Origin: Dimorphilus gyrociliatus
Lineage: Eukaryota > Annelida > Polychaeta > Dinophilidae
Assembly: GCA_904063045.1 (NCBI GenBank)
Contig: CAJFCJ010000020.1
Coordinates: 488,916 to 552,915 of the forward strand
Direction of reading: 5' to 3'
DNA length: 64,000 nt
The notes beneath the pieces were generated by a model that did not search any database, was not told where the DNA came from, and saw nothing but the letters and a program-made list of their open reading frames with translations. The translations under genes and the position numbers were made by a program. Below are positions 11,950-31,717 of this stretch, in pieces; positions within the stretch are counted from its first letter, which is position 1; the number at the start of each line of letters is the position of its first letter.

Positions 11950-13510
11950 ACACGTCAAATAAACGCTCCCCGATAATGTTTGCGGAGCAAATATTAGAGC
12001 GCCGTCTAGCGGACGTCCTCTGCAGCGCGGTTGGTGGCGGCGGCGGCGTTAGTGGTGGCGGTGGTAAAGGAGTTAGTTGGACAGCTTCGGGCTGTGTTGT
12101 GTGTGTGTGAATTTCGGCATTTTTCTGCACGCAAAATACTATATATAGGACTGGGTGCGTAATTATCTTGAAAGTACATTCGTCAATTTATTCCCATCGC
12201 GTGTCATCTGCTGGTTCCGATGACGCCGACGTCATGGTGTTGGCGGTTTTTCAGACTTGCGTCTTGTTTACGTAATTCAAAATCATTTGAATAGATGTGG
12301 TAAACGATTGCAGCAGTAATATCGAACTAGCTAAAGAAAAAACATGTGCTACGTTTGTAATTATAGTTGGAGCGCTAAAAGCGCCAGGAGGCGCTATTTG
12401 ACCTTTAGCGTTAGGCGTCTATAGGCCTGTATCAGTGAAGTGGACGTAATTGAAAAATGACGTCCGAAAATGGCCGCTTGATGACTATCTATAACGACTT
12501 TCCCCCCGATCGGTCATTATGCAAATAAAGCACCGCCTTTTCAATACACAAAGAGCCGTTTCTATGGTATGATGCAGATGGTCAGGGGCGAATCTAACGA
12601 TGTTAATTAGGTTCAAATGACGGCCGACAATGAGTCGCTATTCCGAGTCTTTGTTCGCAGTCTACTTTTATATACCCCGGGGGAACTTGGGGCGTTTGGT
12701 GGCGCCTCTGAGATAGCGGCCGACCGGAAACGATTGAAAACGAATCCAAGAAAGATAAGGGTACACAAAAAAAAGCGAGGGCATCTCGCACCGATCGTTC
12801 TACTCGACGCCGTTCAAGTGTTCTCGTGCCGCTTTTATAAGCACCACTTTGATGCTACAGCTGCGGCCGATCCTCTGCAGCGCCGACAGCGGCGGCGGTA
12901 TTTCGATGATGTATAGGGCTTCTCCATCCAGCCGTGTTCGAGCGGCCGTTAACAATGTACTCTTAGAGCGGAGAATTAAAATCGAGGCCGCCGCCCTTTT
13001 CGCGCTGCAGAGGACGTTGACGATACTAGAGACGTCTGTCGGCTCATTATGGAGCACACTAATCGGCAGTACACAGCTATCGGGCTTCTCTCTTTCATGC
13101 TCAGTCAGGCGTATAGTTCATGCCAGAATAACCCCGCAGGAACTATATAGCGGCGTTTGTTGACGTAATCGATTTGAACGCTCGAGTCATTCTGGCCCGA
13201 AACCATTCTCTGCGATAAGCGCCTCTGCCGCTAAACGTTTGCCAGCTCAGTGATTGCATTAGAAAGTATTTGGTTTGGAAAGGAACGATCAATGAGTGAA
13301 GCCCGTAAAAGCTTTGCCTAGTCATTTGAACACGGTCCGACGCCATGTTGTTAGGGTCACGTGACCAACGTTTCCCGCCACCCAAAGAGCGAATCAGCGA
13401 CCAATTGATAGGCGATTTGCATATGAATAATTCGCGTTAGACTGGACACTTTGGAAGCGTTCCCGGCGGGGTGTGTAAACGCATCTAGATGCATACCGAC
13501 TAAGGGTGAA
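11950..13510. promoter_or_regulatory. GC/CpG-rich block upstream of groucho with repeated CCTCTGCAGCGC motifs
   Basis: This is the most GC- and CpG-rich part of the upstream region; stop-poor frames occur on both strands but none shows domain or splice support. It holds three CCTCTGCAGCGC motifs (12017-12028 plus, 12872-12883 plus, 13002-13013 minus), each followed by GGC-rich sequence. It also has a CTCF-like GCGCCGTCTAGCGG at 11999-12012, a CRE-like TGACG/GACGTCA pair at 12221-12234, POU octamers at 12519-12526 and 13415-13422, and a 12-bp palindromic E-box GGTCACGTGACC at 13355-13366. I read it as a regulatory block or alternative upstream promoter of groucho; that role is inference. Confidence 0.5.
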
Positions 13511-15600
13511 ATTCCCCGCGGTGCGCTAGTTACGGTAGACGTTTAGACAAGTTGTCGATTCGCTAGAAAGTTGTTTTCTTTTTTTTTTTCGTCTTCTTTA
13601 TTATCCAACTACAATCTCATAATAAGGTCGCAAAGGAATATAAAGTAAAGACGTGTTGTCGCCGCATTTTCCATCCCTTTATTTGAAGATGAAAGGCGAC
13701 GAGCGCCATTATCGACTATTCTAGCGGACATGTGCTTCTAATTGCCTGATTGCTTACACCAGTGTTCTATCGGTCCGCATTAGCACCTCGCTTCCGCTTC
13801 TGCTTGTTTCCATGGAAACGAAATCAAATCGAGACCGCCAAGATCGATGCGGCTAAATTGGATTGTGACATTTTGTATCTATAGCAGGTGCCTCCTTACA
13901 ACTTATTCCCCATTGTTCTATTTGCTCTCAATGCAAACAAATGAGTGCGATCGGGCACTGTAAACACAATACGAACAATGTAAATAATCTAGATCATGCT
14001 TTGTTTGTCCGATGCTTCTTTGCGTTTCTCCGATAACGAGTTTTGCATAATTTACGGCAAGCGCTGAGAAATTATCGACGCGTAAAACGTCTTTATTCCT
14101 TAATACCAGGCAGCGCGACAGTATAAAGTGCAATGGCGTTCGGATTAGCGAAATCAGATTAGAACGGGAAAGAAAAGCGGATAATCGAAGCTAATCCGAC
14201 ACTATCTGCTGATTAGTAGCAATCATCGCTAGAATACCGTATGAAGGCAAAAAGAAAAGGTGCCTTCCTTGAATATGTATATTTGGCGGACTGGAACGTA
14301 TCAACAGACCGTGACAAACTACTAGTGATAGATCTATCTAGAAGTGTTGTGTATGTTCAGTTTGCATAGCTGTCAACCAACGCGCTCTTGTTTGCTCTTA
14401 TTTCTCGCCGCTTATTACACTCTATCTCAAACAACTGTTGCGGAGACGCGACCCATCACCAGATGGCGCTGAATCTCCGACTGCAAAATTTTTTTACGTG
14501 TGTAATACGCTTTATTTATTACTCATTTTTATTATAACGTAACATGTGCTACCGATATCGAATAGCTAGCCACAGAGTCATAGGCCTAAATAAGTTAAAC
14601 GGAAAAATACAAATGGTCGCCATTTAATCAGTGTTTTTACACCTTATCAATAACTACTATCTAATCTTTCGGCGCAATGTGTTTCGAATTTCATTTGCAA
14701 ATGTTATAATCGAAAAAACCGTATTTATCAGCCTATTCGAGTATATATTTAAGTAGAAAGACAATGCAAGACTTGGCAAGTATTAAAACTGATAATCTGC
14801 TATTTCATTCTCGACCCCTTTTTTTTAACAGAAAAGCTCCTTATCAAAGCAAACATCCGTTTATTTTCGTTAAGGTACCATTTATTTATGCTAGAAGCTA
14901 TGAAGTGTTAATTAAACATTTGCACAAGAATTTATAGGGAAAGTTCAATGATTAATTATACGCCTATAAAAATGCCGCTCTTCTTATCGAGTAGTTTCAA
15001 TTTAAAAAAAAAATGTGACTTAATGAAGGCGTGCAAGCTGCTAATTAAAGGACAACATGCGGACGCGTGTACGAACTCATTAAATACACTGTCAGCAGAC
15101 AGGTGATCGCAGGTGTACGACACGAACCAGTCGCCGATGTCAGACGAGCAATCTTTTGACACAATTGTCAAGTGAACTGTTTCATTCTATCACGCTTTAT
15201 TGAAGCTTCATTAATTACTCGTTGTGCCGTTGTTTGCCGCGCTTTAACTCGGAGAAGAAGACTCTCTCTCTACCTCCTTCTCTTTTATGCTGACAAGTTA
15301 TTGTTTGGATATCAAACTTTCAATTTGTTGTTTCCGTTTGAAGGAAAAAAATTATATAACCAAACTACTGAGTATTTGTATTTGCATATAGAGAAATGTA
15401 TTTTTCTTAAATTGGATATTATATGTGTAAACATTTATATGTATATAAATATATATGTATATTGAATATTTATATGTCTATATTTAACAGTAAACTTTAG
15501 CTTAATAAAAAACATATACTATGTTTACTTATAAATGCATATTTACAAATATATCTAGATATATTTAAAGAATAAAAGAGTACGCAGATATATATATTTG
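13511..15600. other. Gene-free DNA upstream of groucho
   Basis: I see no gene here. An AGATGGCGC motif is at 14461-14469. From about 15350 the DNA becomes AT-rich with TA runs (15420-15600). Confidence 0.4.
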
Positions 15601-15639
15601 CATGTCCTGCACTCTTTTACTGAGATGATGCAATTTTCT

Positions 15640-16499
15640 TGCTGCTGTCGTGTTGATATTTAGCGGGAAAATTGACAGAGCGTCAGAAAAATGGAAAGTC
15701 TACAAATTGTATTTAGCGACGCGGATTTGTTCTATCAGCTTTCGCGGTGTTGGTGAACAGTCAAGTAGCTGCAGCAATCTGCATCGAGGATGTGACAAAA
15801 ATTGCGTCATTAGCGCGACCTAATTGCGCGGAAGTGACGTCATTTGTGACGCAATTAAATGTATATAGACGCGCGCATGCGTGTTGTGTGTAATCACTCG
15901 CCTTAAGGAAACCAATAGTGGGACAGGATATGTATGAAAAAGATATAAATAAACTATAAAGCTTTAAGAGTTTTATACTATTCTTTAGTGAACGAAAAAG
16001 TCTGTTACTGATTAGAAAGTGTTACCTTTTGTGCGCGTGTAGTATGTGAACTTTGAGATGTAACATGACACACACGCTCAGTAAGGTGGCTTCGGGCATT
16101 TGCAAAGCTTCAACACACGCTCGTGCATGTTTACCAAGGCCGAATCGTATTGCGCAGCCGCTAACGCCAGAAACGCAGCGGCGTAGTATAAAAAAAACAC
16201 AACAACGACTCTAAACAGAACAATCAGCATGAAAAAAGTCGTAAACTAGGCTTACATCGACGGTTAACGAATGTAGGCGGAGCCAGACTTGTTGATGGAC
16301 ATCCGATTATACGCGCGCCCGAAGCTTATTGGTTAACAAGGTGAGCGCTTTGCGCATGACTAATAATGTTGTGTTGTACGGCCGATAGAGGCAATCATTT
16401 GGTATAGGTACGGCGGATTGAGAGTGTTTATAGAAGGAGCGATATTAGATATACGGCTATATTTATCCACTGGCTATTTGGTTCACTCAGCTGTCCACC
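15640..16499 (+). promoter_or_regulatory. Probable promoter-proximal region and 5' UTR of groucho
   Basis: The 860 bp before the groucho ATG are CpG-rich against AT-rich DNA on the far side. They contain a perfect CRE palindrome TGACGTCA at 15835-15842 and an NRF1-type GCGCATGCG at 15873-15881, both usual in broadly active promoters. The ATG at 16500 is preceded by CCACC, a strong start context. No clear TATA box was identified, and the transcription start cannot be placed from sequence alone. Confidence 0.5.
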
Positions 16500-26120
<9,621 letters not shown>

Positions 26121-27359
26121 AAGAGATCCGTGAACGATCCGTCTGCTCAGGAACGTTTCGGAAGGACTGTCTCCTCTGTTTTTTTTTTTTAATTCAAGTA
26201 ACAAAAAAAAAGGAAACGCATAACAGTAGTGTTCAACGTCTGTATACAATGTTGAAATATATATTTTAAGGACTATTGTAAAGCTGTTATTTTGGTTCTT
26301 TTACTTGTTTTTTTTTTCATTTTGATTCGGTTTTTATTATATTTTTTTGCATGGTGCAAGCGAATAGTTAAAAAAAAAAGGAAAAAAAGGACATGTATAC
26401 ATTTTAAAGTCTTGGACATAAAAGCACACATTTACATTTTTTATTGTCCGTCGAGTGCATGTGCTATATAGGCCTAATGTCACTGCTGAATGTCGTGTAT
26501 ACAAAACTCTGAATAATAATAATATTAATAATAATAATAATAATAATACATAAAAAACGAGAAATGTACGAAAGAATAGAACAGATAGGAAAACGCTATC
26601 AGACGGTCCGCTTCAAAAGAAATAGCAATATTTCCACAGCTGATCAACACATAAAGGAGCGTAAAGCGTCTTGTAATCCACACCGGCAGCGGCCTGTTTA
26701 TACTTTACAAGCAGTATTAAAGGCTAATCCGACAGGCGTGATGCTAATCAAACTGATGACTTTTAATAACAGCGAGTGTGCGTATGATCTGATCGAGCAT
26801 GTGCCGGCTTAATTAACAACGACCAGCCAGACTCCTTTGATTAATCGTTTTGGTTAATGGCCTTGGCGAGTTTAGCATGAAAGACTGCTTTTTCTCACTT
26901 CGCCGCCCTTAACCTTTCATCCGTTTCGGATTGCCAGCAAACGGTCGAGTTATTAGGCTAGAGGGACTGGATATCGATAGATGGCGTCTGATTAAAGGGG
27001 AAAAGAGGGCAATTATACTGATTGAACACCATTTTTTCGGGCATTGAAATGAAAATCGAATGTTTGCACAAGACAGTAGAAAGCTTTCATATATTTACTG
27101 TTATTTTGAGAATATCTAATGAGGTGCCAATCTTTTATAATTCTTTACTAGTTTTTCCTTAATAACAAAAAGGGTTTTTTTTATTTCAATTTGAACGAAT
27201 TCAATTTGAAAGAGAACTTTTATACACTTTTTACAGTTGGGAAATTTCCTACAACAAAGACTTTTGAACGTAAATGAGCAACGGAAAATATAAAAAAAAT
27301 AAGAGTCAGTAATTTGGGCAATTAGAGGGGTTAATTAATTTTTAAATAATACCAAAAGG
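26121..27359. other. groucho 3' UTR and intergenic DNA
   Basis: Polypyrimidine and A-rich runs follow the groucho stop. An (AAT)n microsatellite sits at 26512-26549. An AGATGGCGT motif is at 26979-26987. An 82-codon frame at 26564-26812 has no recognisable domain and is not called. No other gene is visible. Confidence 0.5.
26512..26549. repeat. (AAT)n microsatellite
   Basis: About twelve AAT units with one interruption, in the presumed 3' UTR of groucho. Confidence 0.9.
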
Positions 27360-28121
27360 TCACTTTTCTTCTTTACACCTAATCTCCGGTAATACTTGGT
27401 ACTTACTCGGAGCTATAGTGTTTTTATCTTCTTTTAATCCGATTGCTGGTAACGAAAATCGAACTCGTCGTTTCTCGCTACTCCTTTTAGGAACTGCTAA
27501 TAAATTACTATTGCTAGGAGTTGTTCTTATGACAGATTTTAAGGGGGGACAAGATTCAGATCTTCCAATCACTGGCGAAAGTGAAATTTTTCTCTTCTCC
27601 CGCGATTCGGCAACCCAAATCGGCTTCGACGTAACATTTTTACCCTTTTGAGTGGCTACCGTTATTTCTTTATGCTCCATCGCGTTCGAGTACTTGAATT
27701 GCATGGTGACGTCGCTCAGATGATTAGACGCTTGTTTCTTTAGTACAGAACCTTCAGATTTCATCCTATGTAACTTCCGGGGCCTTGGAATATGAGTATT
27801 AGTCTTGGGTTGTTCTCTATTAGCTCTCTTTACTTTTTCTTTTTCTTTTGGTTTATCCCTTAATTCGGAGAGTCTTATTCTAGATTCGTATTCGTCTGTT
27901 ATATCATTTGGCAATAACGGCTCTATAGCAATATCAAAAAGTTCTAACTCATAATCGGAAGCACTTTGTTCGTCTGTTGAGATCACTCCTTCTTCTTGGG
28001 CTCTTACAGCCTCTTTCTGAGTATTTTCCAATACTAAATAGCGGAGATCTTCGACCCTTCCCATTCTCCTTCGCCTATCCCTCGACAAAGTTTCTCCGTT
28101 CCACTCTTGGAAACTATCCAT
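27360..28121 (-). CDS. Unknown basic protein with an RVxF-type PP1 docking motif
   Basis: A single-exon frame of 253 aa from an ATG at 28121 to a stop at 27360. I do not recognise the family. The N-terminal third is acidic and mixed (about 35-80), the middle is Lys/Arg-rich with basic clusters KEKEKVKR and RPRKLHRMKSEG, and the C-terminal part is Ser/Pro-rich. Near the C-terminus KRRVRFSLP fits the RVxF consensus by which many regulatory subunits bind protein phosphatase 1. It reads as an intrinsically disordered, probably nuclear or cytoplasmic regulator. The long open frame in AT-rich DNA with sensible composition argues that it is real, although intron-containing forms cannot be excluded. 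Its stop faces the groucho 3' end; the genes are convergent and about 1.2 kb apart. Confidence 0.65.
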   Translation of the reverse strand: MDSFQEWNGETLSRDRRRRMGRVEDLRYLVLENTQKEAVRAQEEGVISTDEQSASDYELELFDIAIEPLLPNDITDEYESRIRLSELRDKPKEKEKVKRANREQPKTNTHIPRPRKLHRMKSEGSVLKKQASNHLSDVTMQFKYSNAMEHKEITVATQKGKNVTSKPIWVAESREKRKISLSPVIGRSESCPPLKSVIRTTPSNSNLLAVPKRSSEKRRVRFSLPAIGLKEDKNTIAPSKYQVLPEIRCKEEK

Positions 28122-29556
28122 GATAAATGACGAAAAACTTTTCTATTTGGACCGAATGTTGATAAAGACTAACAAAATGAATTACTTGTTCTTTGTGTAA
28201 ACAGGCTCAAATTACTCCTATATCCAGACGTTAGCGGTAGTCGATCAGCATTTTGGACAACGAGGAAAGTAGGCAAACGTTATGCAGACACAAATAGCGG
28301 TTTTTGCGTCGTTCGCCCATGCGGTTCGCTTTTCGTTTTTTTCTTATTATAGTCGAAATCGATTGCACTTGAATGGAGGTAGGGAGGGGATTAAGTTGAG
28401 TGTTCTATTAGCGGATATGCAAAAGTTACGTACCCAGAATGCGTGGGGTAATGTATTTAGAATAAGTTAAAAATACTAACCTTTTATTCAAATTTTTTTT
28501 ATATATTTCTCGCTATTACTTTTTTTTTAAAAAAACAAATATTGATCTGTTTACATCTTAGTTTACTTTATTTTGTCAGTAATAAAAACGACATTCTTCA
28601 TCCGATTGCACCAACTTGTATTACTACGTAAACTTACGTTTATTTTTAGATATCTATATACTAAAGTATATAGAGATATATCTATATATATATATATATC
28701 TATGTACATATTATGCCATAAAACTTTAGTCCTACTTTTAAATATTTACTCAAGCCGAATAGGTAGGAGTGAACGATACGCAAATTGTTTCGGTTAAGCT
28801 ATTTGCTCTTCTCCTATTTTTACTACTCTTACTATTATTTATATTCTTCTACCCACTCCTTTTTTTTTAAATACGGGAGTCAACTATGGAGAGAACTGAG
28901 AATAGAGCTTATATAAAGGGGGAGAGGGAGAGGGAGAGGGAGAAAGAAAGAGATAGAGAGATAGGGAATGGGACAAAAAGGGAAAACAAAAAAAGGGTAA
29001 AGTTAGTGGGTGGTGCCCTCTTCCGTCGTCAATTTTAATCCACTTGGAGGAAGGAACCGGAATAAATAATTTAGTAGTATCGGAAGAAATCAAAGTGTGC
29101 ACACATAAAGCTTGGCCCTCGGCGGCGTTCAGGCGAACTCAATAGGGGGCAAGATAAAAGGCTTGTTAGATAGAGGAAGTGACTTCTTTTTCTGCCATAA
29201 TGTTTTAAATAAGAAAATCTTTATCCTACATTCAAATATATCGTTCTATCAAATTGCTTTAAAATTAATAATTAAAAACATTTAATGTATCAAATATATG
29301 TATAAATGCATAATATATAAGAAAAAATTGACGTAATCGTCTAAAAAAAATGATCAAGCGTCTAAAGTATTTAACAGAGAGAAAACAAGAAAAAAAAAGC
29401 AGTAAGGATGACATGCATTTACATTATATACACACGTCAACTTGGTTACTTCGTCGATAATCATTGAACGCTGTTGCGTCGCATTTCTAAATTGAACAGT
29501 GTTGTCTTCTACATGTGTATTGCACAGTAAGGTTTTCTATAAATGACGAGAATAAA
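28122..29556. other. Intergenic DNA between divergent genes
   Basis: Lies between the 5' ends of the minus-strand RVRF gene and the plus-strand SRCR gene, so it should hold both promoters. It contains a TA run near 28680-28700 and a (GGGAGA)n purine repeat at 28917-28950. No exon is supported. Confidence 0.5.
28917..28950 (+). repeat. (GGGAGA)n purine repeat
   Basis: Several GGGAGA units on the plus strand followed by GA-rich sequence. Confidence 0.8.
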
Positions 29557-30603
29557 ATGAATATTGCGCTGATTTTGATAATCCTACGAATTTGTCACCT
29601 ATTCTCCTCGATCAATGCTGGTAGGTCAGATAAGAGATCGTAAAAATAATAATATATTTAATGTGTTTATGTCAAGTTTTTCTAAAAATAGAATAAGGAA
29701 AAGATTGAGTTTTCTCATTTTTTGTTTTATTAAGCTAAAGAGGGAGATATTAGGTTGATGGGAGATTCCAGCCACGCCGGCAGGTTAGAATACTATTATG
29801 ACAGCGCTTGGGGGACGGTCTGTCATTCTGGGAGCGATATGGGCCTAATTTACAAAATAGTATGCCTTCAATTAGGCTTTAGCGAAGGGGCAAGTTTGAA
29901 AGAGTAAGTGTAAAAAAAGAAGATAATAAAAATGCATAATTTTGATCATTTGGAATAATATTTTTTACAAAGCATAAAACCCGGAACCGGTAAAATATGG
30001 CTGGAACATGTGCAGTGCGAGGTTAATGTAACAAAGCTGTCGAATTGCAAATTACGTTATCATGATGAAAAAAGCTCGTGGAAGTGCGATCATTCAGATG
30101 ATGTCGGTGTGATTTGTAATAATTCTGCACCTAGTACAGTTAAGTCATCTACTGTACAAACGACTAAAACGAAGTTTACATTTTTTCCACCGACATCAAC
30201 CAAAGTGCCTGAAGCTTCTTCATTTTCTCCAATAATACTCTCACTGATCGTTGTTCTATCAATATTCATTTGCGCCTTTGGAATGGGTATTTCTTTTTTC
30301 TTCTGGAATTATAGAAAGGAGCAAAGAATAAGGCAAAGACAAGAGGAGAGAAGGCAAAGACGCATTGAAGTCCTACCTTCTAGTCAGCAAATAGCACAGT
30401 TACCTAACGGATCACCCCCAATGTTTGTTATGCAGCCAAATTACACTATCAATCAACCTATACGCCTTAATAGTCTGAATCAACCTCCACCGTACGATAA
30501 CGAATCGGTAAAACCACCTGATTATAATCAAGTCACCGAAAGTAAAAGTCCCCCTCCCTATACGCCTACTGTAACTGATCAAATGCCAAATGTTTATAAT
30601 TGA
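29557..30603 (+). CDS. Single-SRCR-domain type I membrane protein with PPxY tail
   Basis: Three exons, 29557-29620, 29735-29903 and 29973-30603, encode 287 aa. Residues 1-20 form a signal peptide. A scavenger receptor cysteine-rich domain spans about 27-126: IRLMGDSSHAGRLEYYYDSAWGT..., CLQLGFSEG, KIWLEHVQC, ending GVIC. A Thr/Ser-rich stalk leads to one transmembrane helix (about 164-188), a basic stop-transfer region (RKEQRIRQRQEERRQRR), and a Pro-rich cytoplasmic tail. The tail has three PPxY motifs (PPPY, PPDY, PPPY), which bind WW domains of Nedd4-type ubiquitin ligases. SRCR receptors of this kind bind microbial or host ligands at the cell surface; the ligand here is unknown. Splice phases 1 and 2 agree across both introns. 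Confidence 0.9.
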
Positions 30604-31717
30604 CAAAACTAATAATAAAAATAAAAGTGTTTTGAGGCACTTGTGATAAAGAAAATATTTGAAATAAGTATGTTATTAGAGCAAATATCGAAATTTCTCG
30701 TCTTTAGCTTAATCCCTCACAATTTACTTTTTACTTATTAAATTGTCTTTCAATTGTACAAAGAGTTTAGCTAATATGGGCTCCACCTATTATTTGCTTG
30801 CAAATGATCCATTTTAGAAAGTTTTTTTTTTCATTGTAATCGTGTCAACTTGAATAGAGAAAAGTGTTTTTTCATTGATTGATCAAAACATAATAGATCG
30901 TTTCTTTATAATTTCAGAACCACAATTTTTTTCCTTCCTCTCTCCCCCACCCTCCCACTCGCTCTCTATCTATCCATCTACCTATCTTCCCATCTTCCTC
31001 TCCTTCCTTTTCAATACCTTTTAATAACATATTTATTTTCTTTTTGATTGTTCTTTTATTTACACCTTCCTCAAATCCTTGTTTTTCTTCTCATACTTTT
31101 AACCCCTATAGTTTACTCTGATTGATTGATTCGAACAACACCAATTCATTTATGATAAGCATACGAAATATTATTTAAAGAATTAATTAATAATAGACTA
31201 TTTGTTACGACATATTAATATAGTTTGTTTAGATGAAAATTAATTCAGAATAGATGCTTATTCCAGGTTCATAAGTAATGTAATTTCCATAGAATAGATT
31301 AATAAAAAACACCGATGCTTGTTACTCTCTTTAATGCTTTTAAAAATAAATGATATAGATGATCTGTTAATCCTGAATTTAGCCTACGTTTTCCACTCGA
31401 ACTAATGATTGTGATATAGGTGAAATTTTTTTTGTCCGTATGATGATTAAATTGCCTCCCTGCAATCCCTCTCATATCTCCATGACGACAATGGACGCGA
31501 TCGAACATAACGCTACCTTTAAAATATTTTCCATTGATTATCAACAGGCCTCAGCAATGTGTATATTTTCCACCGATCATAATATATCCTATTCTACGGG
31601 CCTCCTAATCCTAACTCAATAGAATATTTTTCGCTTCAAATTTGAATGTAGATGGTAAATAATTGAAATTAACTTGACTTTGACGTATATTGTCTTCATT
31701 GTTAATTAACTTCAATT
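30604..31717. other. Intergenic DNA between SRCR gene and channel gene
   Basis: AT- and pyrimidine-rich; a C/T-rich stretch lies around 30930-31020. No exon is supported. It should contain the 3' UTR of the SRCR gene and the promoter of the channel gene. Confidence 0.5.

Noticed and set aside
12603-13385. Several overlapping 80-104-codon frames on both strands
   Set aside because: They arise from few stop codons in a CpG-rich block; they overlap each other, show no domain and have no splice-site support. The repeated regulatory-type motifs explain the region better.
26564-26812. 82-codon ATG-started frame after groucho
   Set aside because: No recognisable domain, sits in the presumed groucho 3' UTR, and has no splice or composition support beyond its length.
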